Of a stretch of 64,000 nucleotides of DNA, positions 15,924 to 24,794 are shown one piece after another (position 1 is the stretch's first letter; the number at the start of each line of letters is the position of its first letter). Below the pieces are notes generated by a model. The model did no database searches. It had not been told where the DNA came from and worked only from the letters and a program-made list of their open reading frames with translations. The stretch spans positions 62,001-126,000 of the forward strand of contig NZ_JAPDOE010000007.1 in NCBI RefSeq assembly GCF_026013365.1, in the 5' to 3' direction. Both the position numbers and the translations under genes were made by a program. This stretch comes from Paenibacillus sp. LS1. Its GTDB lineage: Bacteria > Bacillota > Bacilli > Paenibacillales > Paenibacillaceae.

Positions 15924-16733
15924 TCAGGATTGAATAAATCGGATCAGTTCCGAATTGAATTTTTCCAATTCATCATAGAATGCGCCATGACCACTCTCTT
16001 CAAAAGTAATCAATTGAGACGAAGCAATGCCTTGGTGCATCTGCTCGGCGAATTCGAACGGACAGATCTCATCCTTTTTCCCGTGCAAAATAGCTGTCGG
16101 CACCTGAATCGAACTCAGTTCATCACGCAAGTCCTCATCCCGCAACGCAATTGCACTGCGAATGGTACCATAGGATGAAGCTTCCATGCCCAGTGCATGG
16201 AACCAATCCATGAATGGCTGGCTGTGTTCCTTCGCAAAGAACATGCCGCCAAACGTCTCCAGCAACTTCGGACGATCTGCGAAGATCGGCTCAATAATCT
16301 GCTCGTTCAGTTGCTCCGGAGTCAATCCATACGGATATCCTTCGCGCTGTGTGAACACAGGTGCTGCCGCAGATAACAAGGCCAGCTTGGATACACCATG
16401 TCCCTTATGACGAGCCATATAATGTACTGCAATTGCTCCACCCATGGAGAACCCTGCGAGTACAGCGTCTGTCAGCTCCAGATCATCAATAACGGCACGA
16501 ACATCGTCTGCCATTCGATCATAATCATACCCGGTGGAAGGCTTATCCGATAAGCCATATCCTCTAAAATCTATCGCAATGGCACGAATGCCATGGTTAG
16601 GCAGAACATTCAGCTGATATTCAAACATTTTATAATTGACAGGCCAGCCGTGCAAAAAGACAACCGGGGTTCCTTCGCCAATATCTTCAACATATACTTT
16701 TACATTCGGTTCCACTTGTACATAACGTCCCAT
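15924..16733 (-). CDS. Alpha/beta hydrolase, haloperoxidase-like
   Basis: 269 residues of the non-heme chloroperoxidase/esterase branch of alpha/beta hydrolases. Visible are the oxyanion strand VVFLHGWPVN, DFRGYGLSDKP, the nucleophile elbow AGFSMGG with Ser, the acid in ILHGKKDEICPF, and the catalytic His in ESGHGAFYDE. No signal peptide, so cytoplasmic. AAGGGAG precedes the ATG. Monocistronic. The natural substrate cannot be told from sequence. Confidence 0.88.
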   Translation of the reverse strand: MGRYVQVEPNVKVYVEDIGEGTPVVFLHGWPVNYKMFEYQLNVLPNHGIRAIAIDFRGYGLSDKPSTGYDYDRMADDVRAVIDDLELTDAVLAGFSMGGAIAVHYMARHKGHGVSKLALLSAAAPVFTQREGYPYGLTPEQLNEQIIEPIFADRPKLLETFGGMFFAKEHSQPFMDWFHALGMEASSYGTIRSAIALRDEDLRDELSSIQVPTAILHGKKDEICPFEFAEQMHQGIASSQLITFEESGHGAFYDELEKFNSELIRFIQS

Positions 16734-16865
16734 ATTTCACAACTCCCTTATTATCAAATCGTCTCTTCGAATCATTACCCGCTGACCCAAGGTTCAAACG
16801 TGAGCCGTTCAACCAGCCGCATACTACCAGCGAAACCAATTAACCATTTTCCTCTCCAAATCTGA

Positions 16866-18878
16866 TTACCGTAGCAGCCTAAGCCCATTCAGAATAACCA
16901 GAATTGTACTGCCTTCATGACCTACCACACCCAGAGGCAATGCGACGTCTTGGAGGAAGTTACCAGCAATTAAGGCCAGAATAACGGTGATGGCAAAAAA
17001 CATATTCTGCTTCACCGTTCGCTGTGCTCGACGAGCCTGCCCAATCACCCAAGCGATCTCTTCAATGTTATCGTTCATCAGTACCGCATCGGCGACCTCC
17101 AGTGCAGTTCCGCTGCCGGACAATCCCATCCCCATACCCACAGTAGCTGCTGCAAGTGCTGGTGCATCATTGACACCATCCCCTACCATCAGCACAGGAC
17201 CATACTGTTTGCGGAGTGCCTGTACCTGCTTCACCTTATCTCCAGGCAGCAAGTCTGCATAGACCATGCTTACTCCTGTTTCACGCGCAATCACAGAAGC
17301 TGATCTGACTTGATCTCCTGTTAACATCGCAACTTTAATACCCATGGCTTCAAGCTTTTTCACTGCAGCTACTGCCTGTGGCCGTACCGTATCCCGCATG
17401 GCAATCAGCCCGACGAATTCACCATCAGCCATAACAACGGAGACGGTTTTCCCCTCCCCCTCAAGACGGGAGCGTACATCGCCCCACTTAGAAGATACCT
17501 TCACATGGTTAGCACCATATTCATCTGGATCAACGTTGCTGCCCTTCATCTCCCCTAACTGCACCTCTCCCAATACATCTGTTTTGCCAATGCTCCAGAC
17601 CACATTGTTCACAGTGCCTTCGATACCCCAGCCTGTTAGAGCCTGTACGTGCTCCGCTTCCTCAAGATTGATATTCTCCTTGTTCGCCTGATCTACGATG
17701 GCACGAGCCAATGGGTGCATGGAGAGGTTCTCAATGGCCGCTACCGCAGCTAACAGCTGGGCGCGATCTACATGTTCAGCCGTAATAATATCGGTGACTT
17801 GCGGGGTACCCATGGTCAATGTACCTGTCTTGTCAAAAGCCACAACCCGCGTGCGAGCCATATTCTCCATATGGGCACCTCCCTTGAAAAGAATGCCACG
17901 GCGGGCGCTACTGGACATCGCGGACAGCATAACAGGCATGATGGAAGACACCAATGCACAAGGCGAAGCAACAACTAGAAATACCATCGCTTTATAAAAT
18001 GCCTCATTCCATGCCCAGCCAAGCAGTAGCGGAGTTCCTGCAATGACAAGTAAGGTCACCCCTACAACAATACGTGCGTAAATTCCTTCAAACCGCTCCA
18101 TGAAACGCTGAGAATCCGGTACTTCCGCCTGCGCTTCTTCCACCATTTTAATGATCTTTCCGAACAGTGACCCTTCAGCCGATTTTGTGACCTCTACGTA
18201 TAATGCGCCTTCCCCGTTTACCGTACCTGCATAGACTTCATCCCCCGCAACTTTGTCCACAGGCAGGGATTCTCCAGTGATGGACGACTGATTGATAAAA
18301 GAACTCCCTCGGTACACCACCCCATCCGCAGGAATCAGTTCTCCCGGTTTGACCAACAGGAGATCACCAGGTTGCAGATCATCAATAGCCACGAGCTTCA
18401 TCTGTCCATCCTCAATACGCAGTGCATTCTCTGGCTTGAGCGCCAGTAAAGATGAAATATCTTTATGACTGCGCTCTGTCGCATAACTTTCCAATGCACC
18501 ACTGAGTGCAAAAATAAAGATCAGCATCGCGCCTTCGTTCCAGTAGCCAATGGCTGCTGCCCCGAGGGATGCGGCAATCATCAGCAGGTTTACATCGAGA
18601 TCACGGTCCTTCACCAGTGTCTCGATGCCCTCCTTCGCTTTGGTCCAACCGCCAACGACATAGGCCACAATGTAGAGCATGATGGATAGGGTACCAAAAT
18701 ACGGTGCAGTTCCCCAAGCAATCAGCATCAACAGCCCGCTGCCCAATGCAGATTGCATCTCTTTATTGTGCAACATGGCTCGAAAATCAGGCTTACGTCC
18801 CCGGTTTGGGTCTGGTGTTTGGGATGAGCGCTGTTCTGCTTGTTTCTGTCTGTGTAGTGGTTGATGTATCGCTTGCAT
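16866..18878 (-). CDS. P1B-4 type metal-efflux ATPase (PfeT/ZosA-like)
   Basis: About 670 residues. All P-type ATPase parts are present: the actuator loop TGES, DKTGTL phosphorylation site, MLTGD and MVGDGVNDAPAL. Two features point to subgroup P1B-4: the membrane metal site reads SPCAL rather than CPC, and the last helix has GHEGSTILVILNGLRLL. There is no N-terminal heavy-metal domain, only a short His/Gln-rich tail. B. subtilis PfeT (ZosA) of this group exports Fe(II). The Fur-type box upstream (19057-19071) supports an iron role; Co(II) or Zn(II) export is the alternative. The ATG at 18878 has AAGGA 9 bases upstream, better than the GTG at 18887. Confidence 0.88.
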   Translation of the reverse strand: MQAIHQPLHRQKQAEQRSSQTPDPNRGRKPDFRAMLHNKEMQSALGSGLLMLIAWGTAPYFGTLSIMLYIVAYVVGGWTKAKEGIETLVKDRDLDVNLLMIAASLGAAAIGYWNEGAMLIFIFALSGALESYATERSHKDISSLLALKPENALRIEDGQMKLVAIDDLQPGDLLLVKPGELIPADGVVYRGSSFINQSSITGESLPVDKVAGDEVYAGTVNGEGALYVEVTKSAEGSLFGKIIKMVEEAQAEVPDSQRFMERFEGIYARIVVGVTLLVIAGTPLLLGWAWNEAFYKAMVFLVVASPCALVSSIMPVMLSAMSSSARRGILFKGGAHMENMARTRVVAFDKTGTLTMGTPQVTDIITAEHVDRAQLLAAVAAIENLSMHPLARAIVDQANKENINLEEAEHVQALTGWGIEGTVNNVVWSIGKTDVLGEVQLGEMKGSNVDPDEYGANHVKVSSKWGDVRSRLEGEGKTVSVVMADGEFVGLIAMRDTVRPQAVAAVKKLEAMGIKVAMLTGDQVRSASVIARETGVSMVYADLLPGDKVKQVQALRKQYGPVLMVGDGVNDAPALAAATVGMGMGLSGSGTALEVADAVLMNDNIEEIAWVIGQARRAQRTVKQNMFFAITVILALIAGNFLQDVALPLGVVGHEGSTILVILNGLRLLR

Positions 18879-18994
18879 ATGAATCACGTTCCTTTCGAAT
18901 GGTAGGTTTGCGGATGACGAGTCTGCTGAATTCCGCTCCCAAAAATGAAGTTGTATTGAGAATGAGAGCCATTGTTAATGCCCTAAAAATGACA

Positions 18995-19025
18995 CATGCT
19001 GCTGCGGGAATCCCGCAGCAGCATG
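18995..19025. other. Perfect 15-bp inverted repeat in the efflux-ATPase leader
   Basis: A 15-bp arm (18995-19009) is followed by one base and its exact complement (19011-19025). It lies between the Fur-type box and the ATPase start, and on the minus strand is followed by TGTCATTTTTAGG. It is either a leader terminator/attenuator or the end of an unseen short transcript. Confidence 0.75.
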
Positions 19026-19056
19026 GTTTTGTGAATGATTTTGAAATAATCTCGAA

Positions 19057-19071
19057 TGAGAATGATAATCA
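19057..19071. promoter_or_regulatory. Fur-type 7-1-7 box upstream of the efflux ATPase
   Basis: TGAGAATGATAATCA matches the Fur consensus TGATAATNATTATCA at 13 of 15 positions, and lies 179 bp before the ATPase start. Confidence 0.65.
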
Positions 19072-19188
19072 TTTTTGCACTTATGCAATTGTTTTTACTT
19101 AATACAACTTTTAATTAGTATATGCCTGTGATCCACATTTGTAAATGGGCTTTTTTCGATGGTTACTCAGAAATGCTTGTTCAAAAAG

Positions 19189-19222
19189 ACAAAAAGCCGC
19201 TGTCCCGAAGGACAACGGCTTT
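19189..19222 (-). terminator. Terminator of the sulfhydrylase gene
   Basis: A 13-bp stem with one mismatch (AAAGCCGCTGTCC at 19193 with GGACAACGGCTTT), with T-rich sequence after it on the minus strand. Confidence 0.85.
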
Positions 19223-19299
19223 AACCATATATTGATATTCGTTTGACCTTTTTATGGCCTATCGCTTAAGAGATTGTTCGCACATCCACTCAATGCCAT

Positions 19300-20607
19300 T
19301 TACGCGCCTACACTTGCTCCCTGACTTGCTTTGATCGCTTGCTCCAGATCATAAATAATGTCTTGAATGTTTTCCGTACCCACAGACAGACGAATCAATT
19401 CCGGATTAACCCCTGCGGCGGTTTGTTCATCTTCAGTCAACTGCGCGTGAGTTGTGCTTGCCGGGTGAATGATTAGTGACTTGGAGTCACCCACGTTTGC
19501 AAGGTGAGAGAACAGTTTGACACTTTCAATTAATTTGCGACCCGCGTCCGCACCACCTTTGATTCCAAAGGTCAGAATGGCGCCCTGTCCTCTTGGCAGA
19601 TACTTCTGTGCAAGCTCGTAAGAACCATGGCTCGGCAGACCAGCATAACTTACCCACGACACATCCTCATGTTTCTCAAGGAATTCTGCAACAGCCAGAG
19701 CGTTGCTACTATGACGCTCTACGCGCAGATGCAATGTCTCCAGTCCTTGCAGCAGCAACCATGAGTTGAATGGAGAGATCGTTGCACCCAAGTCACGCAA
19801 CAGCTGTACCCGAGCTTTGATAATATAAGCAATCGGTCCAACCGCTTCCGTATATACCACACCGTTATAACTGGAATCCGGCTCCGTCAATCCAGGGAAC
19901 TTGCCACTTGCTTTCCAGTCAAATTTTCCGCTATCCACGATAACGCCACCAATGGATGTACCATGACCGCCAATAAATTTCGTCGCAGAGTGAACGACAA
20001 TATCTGCTCCATGTTCGATGGGACGAAGCAGGTACGGACTCGGGAACGTATTATCCACAATCAAAGGAATTCCATGTTCATGGGCGATGGCTGCCACCGC
20101 TTCAATATCCAATACATTCCCCTTCGGATTACCGATCGTTTCGGCATACAATGCTTTCGTTTTCTCCGTAATCGCTGCCCGGAAATTCTCAGGATCACTG
20201 GAATCCACAAATTTCACGTCCAGACCCAGTTTCGGCAACGTAGTCGAGAACAGATTGTACGTACCCCCATACAAACTCGCCGAAGACACGATCTCATCCC
20301 CTGCACCAGCAATATTCAGAAGTGAAAACGTAATGGCTGCCTGACCGGAAGCTGTAGCGAGCGCCCCAGCTCCGCCTTCCAACGCAGCAATCCGTTGCTC
20401 AAACACATCGGTTGTTGGATTCATCAGACGGGTATAGATGTTGCCAAACTCTTTCAAACCAAACAGGTTAGCGGCATGCTCGGTGTCCTTGAATCCATAA
20501 GAAGTTGTCTGATACAAGGGCACAGCTCGTGCGTTGGTGGTTGGATCAATCTCCTGGCCTGCATGAATTGCCAATGTTTCAAATGAAAGCTCACGTTCGT
20601 TTGACAT
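19300..20607 (-). CDS. metY: O-acetylhomoserine sulfhydrylase / aminocarboxypropyltransferase
   Basis: 435 residues, the expected size of this PLP enzyme of the Cys/Met metabolism family. It forms homocysteine (or methionine from methanethiol) from O-acetylhomoserine. Seen: the N-terminal LSFETLAIHAGQ, YGGTYNLF, DNTFPSPYLLRPIEHGADIV, the PLP lysine in HSATKFIGGHG, and RLSVGTENIQDIIYDL at the C-terminus. The ATG at 20607 is chosen because AGGGAGGA lies upstream; the longer frame to 20703 has none. No S-box or T-box is visible in the 160-bp leader, although methionine genes of Firmicutes often have one. An ATTTCT/AGAAAT inverted repeat (about 20733-20750) may be a regulator site. Confidence 0.93.
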   Translation of the reverse strand: MSNERELSFETLAIHAGQEIDPTTNARAVPLYQTTSYGFKDTEHAANLFGLKEFGNIYTRLMNPTTDVFEQRIAALEGGAGALATASGQAAITFSLLNIAGAGDEIVSSASLYGGTYNLFSTTLPKLGLDVKFVDSSDPENFRAAITEKTKALYAETIGNPKGNVLDIEAVAAIAHEHGIPLIVDNTFPSPYLLRPIEHGADIVVHSATKFIGGHGTSIGGVIVDSGKFDWKASGKFPGLTEPDSSYNGVVYTEAVGPIAYIIKARVQLLRDLGATISPFNSWLLLQGLETLHLRVERHSSNALAVAEFLEKHEDVSWVSYAGLPSHGSYELAQKYLPRGQGAILTFGIKGGADAGRKLIESVKLFSHLANVGDSKSLIIHPASTTHAQLTEDEQTAAGVNPELIRLSVGTENIQDIIYDLEQAIKASQGASVGA

Positions 20608-20772
20608 AAATCTGAATCCTCCCTTGATATATACGTTCTCTGAGTCCCTGATGTATTCGCATGGTGGCGTATGTTTTCCATATTCTCTCACAAGATGTCG
20701 CATTTGAAAAGAATTATTTCCGATTTCTCCGATAAGAAATATTTAATATGTAAATTATCGATTTCTCTACCA

Positions 20773-20805
20773 AAAAAACCTTTGCCCTCGCAAAGGTTTT
20801 TTCAG
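20773..20805 (-). terminator. Terminator of the kdu cluster
   Basis: A stem AACCTTTGC/GCAAAGGTT with a CCTC loop, flanked by A-run and T-run so that it can work in both directions, 45 bp after the last gene. Confidence 0.85.
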
Positions 20806-20846
20806 CTATTTTGGCTTCGATATGCAATACCTCATCCAAGCTTTTG

Positions 20847-21692
20847 TTAGACCCGAACTGCACTCCATACTTCACGCAAATGTTTGGCCGCAGGCACAGC
20901 TTCCTCCGCAGTTACACCTTCAAGTGAAATATCGATATGTGGCTTATACGTTTTTAGCAATTCAAAAAATAGCGGGTAATCCAGTATGCCTGCCCCAGGT
21001 ACCGGATTGAACTTCTCTCCCTGTTCATCAAAGGCTACATCCTTGGCATGAATCACGATCATGCGTTGATACAGAGATTCCATCACCTCACGCAAGAAAG
21101 CCCCTTGATCTGCTGCATGTGGCTGTTTGATCAGATTACACGGGTCGAATAGCATTCCCAGATTGGATGAAGGAATCTCTTCAAACAACCGTGTCATATG
21201 TTCATGGGTATGAAGGGTGTGGGTAGATACAGGCTCAATCGCCGCATGAACGCCCCACTTCTCCGCTTCCTCAGCCAGTTCCTCAACTGTTTCTTTCAGC
21301 ACGCTCCATGCCTTCTCTTCATATCCATCGGGATGTGTATCCTGATAGGTATCCAAGCCCCCGGTCTCCGTTGCCACCATGCTGCAACCAAAATCCCGGG
21401 CATAACGTAGATGCTCCTTAAATCGATTAATGTCTGCACGTCTGCTTACCGGATCAGGGTCTATCGGATTAATATAACAGCCCAGTACTGCAATCTTCAC
21501 CCCGCGCTGTGCAAATTGATCTCCGATCTCATTCGCTAACCCTGGGCTCAGCTTGCCATTCGATGAGTCCACATCGGATAATGCTTTGGCCAGCGCCAGC
21601 TGTACGGAATTGAATCCGTTATCTGCAATCGTCTGCGCAAGCTGTGCTGTAGGCTGTTTGCCAAATGTATGTGCCAGAATACCAAGTTTCAT
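20847..21692 (-). CDS. Sugar phosphate isomerase/epimerase (TIM barrel)
   Basis: 281 residues of the AP-endonuclease-2-like TIM-barrel family of sugar isomerases and epimerases. Metal-binding positions are seen as VATETGG, HAAIEPVSTHTLHT, MLFDPCN (Asp), VIHAKDV and SLEGV (Glu). It is the last gene of the kduI-DeoR-kduD-isomerase cluster (37 bp after kduD), so it probably handles a keto-sugar or uronate intermediate; exact substrate not determinable. AGGAGGCAG precedes the ATG. Confidence 0.85.
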   Translation of the reverse strand: MKLGILAHTFGKQPTAQLAQTIADNGFNSVQLALAKALSDVDSSNGKLSPGLANEIGDQFAQRGVKIAVLGCYINPIDPDPVSRRADINRFKEHLRYARDFGCSMVATETGGLDTYQDTHPDGYEEKAWSVLKETVEELAEEAEKWGVHAAIEPVSTHTLHTHEHMTRLFEEIPSSNLGMLFDPCNLIKQPHAADQGAFLREVMESLYQRMIVIHAKDVAFDEQGEKFNPVPGAGILDYPLFFELLKTYKPHIDISLEGVTAEEAVPAAKHLREVWSAVRV

Positions 21693-21729
21693 CTCACTGC
21701 CTCCTTATGCTAATCCGATTATCAAGCGA

Positions 21730-22482
21730 TTAACGTGCCATCCAGCCGCCATCGACATTTAGCACATGACCATTCAGATAATCCGAAGCGGCAGATGCCA
21801 GGAAGACAACGGGCCCTTTCAGATCTTCAGGAGTACCCCAACGTCCAGCAGGAATGCGGGCTGTAATATCCCGGTAACGATTCTCATCTGCACGAATCTG
21901 GGTTGTATTATCCGTTTCCATGTAACCAGGTGCGATACCGTTAATCTGAATACCCTTGCCTGCCCACTCATTAGCGAGAGCTTTGGTTAAACCAGCAACG
22001 CCATGTTTACTTGCCGTATAACCCGGCACATTGATCCCGCCTTGATAGGACAACATGGATGCAATATTAATGATTTTACCGCTTCCGCGTTCAATCATAT
22101 GTCTGCCAGCCAATTGGCTTAGGAAAAATACAGTGTTCAGGTTCAGGCCGATCACATCGTGCCAGTCCTGCCCTGCATGATCAGCCGCAGGTGTGCGGCG
22201 AATGATTCCGGCATTGTTAACGAGAATGTCAATTCTGCCCTGGAAGGCAAGCGCCTGCTCGAACACAGCCGACAACTCATCTTCACGACTTAAATCCGCT
22301 TCAATCACATAGGCTTTGCGCCCAAGGGCTTCAATGGCACTTGCCGTTTCCGCAGGCTTGGAATAAGAGACCAGCACCACATCAGCGCCCGCTTCTGCCA
22401 GACCAATGGCCATCCCTTGTCCCAGTCCGCCCGATGTACCTGTAACTAGTGCAACTTGTCCGCTTAAATCAAATGGGTTCAT
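21730..22482 (-). CDS. kduD: 2-dehydro-3-deoxy-D-gluconate 5-dehydrogenase
   Basis: 250 residues, a classical short-chain dehydrogenase. It reduces 2,5-diketo-3-deoxygluconate (the KduI product) to KDG with NAD(P)H. Seen: the Rossmann motif VTGTSGGLGQGMA, LVNNAGIIRR, the catalytic Ser in NIASMLS, the YTASK Tyr-Lys pair, and the C-terminal LNVDGGWMAR typical of KduD. GGAGGAA precedes the ATG. Position next to kduI strengthens the call over a generic SDR. Confidence 0.92.
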   Translation of the reverse strand: MNPFDLSGQVALVTGTSGGLGQGMAIGLAEAGADVVLVSYSKPAETASAIEALGRKAYVIEADLSREDELSAVFEQALAFQGRIDILVNNAGIIRRTPAADHAGQDWHDVIGLNLNTVFFLSQLAGRHMIERGSGKIINIASMLSYQGGINVPGYTASKHGVAGLTKALANEWAGKGIQINGIAPGYMETDNTTQIRADENRYRDITARIPAGRWGTPEDLKGPVVFLASAASDYLNGHVLNVDGGWMAR

Positions 22483-22558
22483 GAATGATTCCTCCGCATG
22501 GTTTGATATGCAAACAATAGATCCGTCCGTTCTTTAATCCCATGAATTATGAATGAGG

Positions 22559-23320
22559 TTAACTTTGATAATCCACTGTGACACCGCTCTGCTCATATAA
22601 GGCAGCCGTCTCTTCATCCAGACGACTGTCACTGATAATGTAGTCCAGTTCCGAACACTGGGCAAAAGTCCGAAGTGCAAATTGTCCGAATTTATAATGA
22701 TCCACAACGCCGTATACTTGCTGCGAGGCAGATATCATTGCTTTTTTCAAAGGAACCAGATCTCCCGTGTAGATTGATAGCCCAAATTCCGGATGAAGGG
22801 CTGTCGTGGATATAAAGGCTTTGTGAATGTTTAGACTGGATATAAAGGCAGCCGTATCATCGCCCACCAGCATATTCCGTACACGAGCCCCGCCAGGCAC
22901 AACCAGTCGCACCTGCTCCTTCTTGGTTAGCTCCGCAATAATGAACAGATCATTAGTCACTACCGTGATGGGCTGATTGTCGAGACGTTTGGCCATCTCC
23001 AGCGTGGTGCTGCCACCATCGAGGGCAACGATATCTCCAGGTCGAATGTAAGCAAGGGCACGTTCAGCAATCTCCGTCTTCTCCGGATGATGCTTCTCTG
23101 TAACTCCACGACTATTCAAGATGCCATACTGGTCATTCTGAGCCAGCATAGCCCCACCATGGACACGTACGAGCAGTCCCATACTCTCCAACTTGTCGAG
23201 ATCCTCTCGCACAGTCTTCCCCGTCACCTGCAACAGTTCACTTAGATCACTGACGGTTACTTCCTGGCGCTCCAGCAGAGCCTCCATAATTTTTTCATGT
23301 CTTTTCAATGGATTCATCAT
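22559..23320 (-). CDS. DeoR-family transcriptional regulator
   Basis: About 253 residues. The N-terminal HTH (RHEKIMEALLERQEVTVSDL, LQVTGKTVREDLDKLE) and the C-terminal sugar-phosphate sensing domain (IALDGGSTTLEMAKRL-type motif, VTNDLFIIAEL, ISTTALHPEFGLS) are those of DeoR/GlpR regulators. The ATG at 23320 has AGGAAG at a spacing of 6; a TTG two codons earlier is possible. It sits within the kdu cluster, and the three phased repeats at the kduI promoter are its probable operator. The inducer may be a keto-deoxy-uronate intermediate (inference). Confidence 0.88.
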   Translation of the reverse strand: MMNPLKRHEKIMEALLERQEVTVSDLSELLQVTGKTVREDLDKLESMGLLVRVHGGAMLAQNDQYGILNSRGVTEKHHPEKTEIAERALAYIRPGDIVALDGGSTTLEMAKRLDNQPITVVTNDLFIIAELTKKEQVRLVVPGGARVRNMLVGDDTAAFISSLNIHKAFISTTALHPEFGLSIYTGDLVPLKKAMISASQQVYGVVDHYKFGQFALRTFAQCSELDYIISDSRLDEETAALYEQSGVTVDYQS

Positions 23321-23407
23321 AATCAACTTCCTATACCACCTGAGTCAAATGAATAGGTTCTAGGGTCTACCCTGTCTATTCAAATTAACTCAGACATCTG
23401 TAATTTA

Positions 23408-24247
23408 TTATTTCAGGTCTTTCATCGCTACGCCGTCCATATCTTCGAATGTCTGGTTCTCACCAGCCATCGCCCAACAGAAGGTGTAATTGCTTGTACC
23501 CACACCACTGTGAATGGACCAGCTTGGGGAAATAATCGCCTGGCGATCACGTACAACCAGATGGCGTGTTTCGTTTGGCTCACCCATCATATGGAATACA
23601 ACACCGTCTTCAGGCAAGTTCCAGTACAAGTATACTTCGGAACGACGGTTATGGGTATGTGCAGGCATCGTGTTCCACATGTTACCCTTGTCGAGTTCGG
23701 TAATGCCCATCACCAGCTGACAGCTCTGGATTCCACCTTCTCCTTGGTGAATATATCGATAGATCGTACGCTCATTGGACGTTTCGATGCTGCCCAGATG
23801 ATTCGGCTGAGCTTGTTCTTGTGTTGCTTTTACCGTTGGATAGGTATGGTGAGCCGGTGTGGATACAAAATAGAATTGGGCAGGTTGAGCCTTGTCACTG
23901 CTCGTGAACACGACTTCCTTCACACCTCTACCGATGTAGAGACATTCCTTTGCTCCAATCTCATAACCTTGTCCATCCGCTGTTACTGTTCCGTGTCCAC
24001 CTACATTAATGATACCGATTTCACGACGCTCCAGGAAAAAGTTCGTTCCGATATCTTTCAGGTTCACCTCAAGGGTGATGTCCTTGCTCTCAGGTACAGC
24101 CGTTCCCACAATATAACGATCTACATGAGAATACACCGTTACCAATTCATCAGTTGTAAACAGTTGCTCCATCAAAAATTCCTCACGCAGGCGAGATGTA
24201 TCATACGTTTTCACTTCATTGGGGTGTGCAGCATAGCGATTTTCCAT
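23408..24247 (-). CDS. kduI: 5-dehydro-4-deoxy-D-glucuronate isomerase
   Basis: 279 residues, a cupin isomerase of pectin and glycosaminoglycan breakdown that converts 4-deoxy-L-threo-5-hexosulose uronate to 2,5-diketo-3-deoxygluconate. Motifs seen: MENRYAAHPNEVKTYDT at the N-terminus, NVGGHGTVTADG, the zinc site PAHTHNRRSEVYLYW (two His and Glu), and the later His in SWSIHSGVGTSNY. The ATG at 24247 gives the family's normal length; the frame to 24316 would run through the operator repeats. First gene of the cluster. Confidence 0.95.
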   Translation of the reverse strand: MENRYAAHPNEVKTYDTSRLREEFLMEQLFTTDELVTVYSHVDRYIVGTAVPESKDITLEVNLKDIGTNFFLERREIGIINVGGHGTVTADGQGYEIGAKECLYIGRGVKEVVFTSSDKAQPAQFYFVSTPAHHTYPTVKATQEQAQPNHLGSIETSNERTIYRYIHQGEGGIQSCQLVMGITELDKGNMWNTMPAHTHNRRSEVYLYWNLPEDGVVFHMMGEPNETRHLVVRDRQAIISPSWSIHSGVGTSNYTFCWAMAGENQTFEDMDGVAMKDLK

Positions 24248-24300
24248 TATTAATCCATTCCCTTCGTCATTTGAGTTGGTTGACATTGATGTTGAATAAT

Positions 24301-24356
24301 GTTCATATAAGTTCATTTTAGTTCATTATGTATCTTTTGTGTACCTTTATTTTCAA
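24301..24356 (-). promoter_or_regulatory. kduI promoter with three 10-bp-phased operator repeats
   Basis: On the minus strand TTGAAA (24351-24356), an 18-base spacer and TACATA (24327-24332) form a promoter. Directly downstream, ATGAAC occurs three times at exact 10-bp spacing (plus-strand GTTCAT at 24301, 24311, 24321). Phased direct repeats next to the -10 are typical of DeoR-family operators. Confidence 0.7.
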
Positions 24357-24407
24357 AATAATTGATATGATTAATTATTAATGCGATATATTTCTTAAAA
24401 AAGAGCA

Positions 24408-24450
24408 AAAAAAAAGATCCCACAGTCTGTAAAACAGACCGGGAGATCTT
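24408..24450 (-). terminator. Terminator of the cyo operon
   Basis: A long stem (AAGATCCCACAGTCTGT with ACAGACCGGGAGATCTT), followed on the minus strand by a nine-T run. Confidence 0.9.
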
Positions 24451-24464
24451 CTTTAATTCACATA

Positions 24465-24794
24465 TTAATGTGCAACAGCGTTGTTAAGCATGATCCAGAT
24501 CGAACCAATCACGATAGTCATCATGATCAGCAATCCGAAGATAAGAGCCATAACGTTCCAGCGTGGTTTCTCTGTTTCACGAATATGCATGAAGAAGAAG
24601 AGTTGAACCACAAACTGAAGTGCTGCTGTGCCAAGAACAACAATGAGTGTTCCTGTTCTTTCCATCATATCATTGAGAACCACCACAAGTGGAATGATTG
24701 TCAGAACGACGGACAGAATGAAGCCGATGACATAGGACTTCAGTGAACCATGTTGCTCATGACCGTGGGAATCATGTGAGTTGTGCCCTGACAT
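24465..24794 (-). CDS. cyoD: Heme-copper quinol oxidase subunit IV
   Basis: 109 residues with a His-rich N-terminus and three membrane helices (SYVIGFILSVVLTIIPLVVV, GTAALQFVVQLFFFMHI, LIFGLLIMMTIVIGSIWIML). The FVVQLFFFMHI segment is the signature of CyoD/QoxD. It is needed for assembly of the terminal quinol oxidase. The start codon directly abuts the stop of subunit III, indicating tight coupling. Confidence 0.93.
   Translation of the reverse strand: MSGHNSHDSHGHEQHGSLKSYVIGFILSVVLTIIPLVVVLNDMMERTGTLIVVLGTAALQFVVQLFFFMHIRETEKPRWNVMALIFGLLIMMTIVIGSIWIMLNNAVAH

Noticed and set aside
20607..20770. S-box or T-box in the sulfhydrylase leader
   Set aside because: Looked for the conserved elements of both; neither was seen and the spacer is too short for a full T-box.
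23510..24253. Plus-strand frame of 247 codons opposite kduI
   Set aside because: Antisense shadow with atypical composition; kduI motifs are clear on the other strand.
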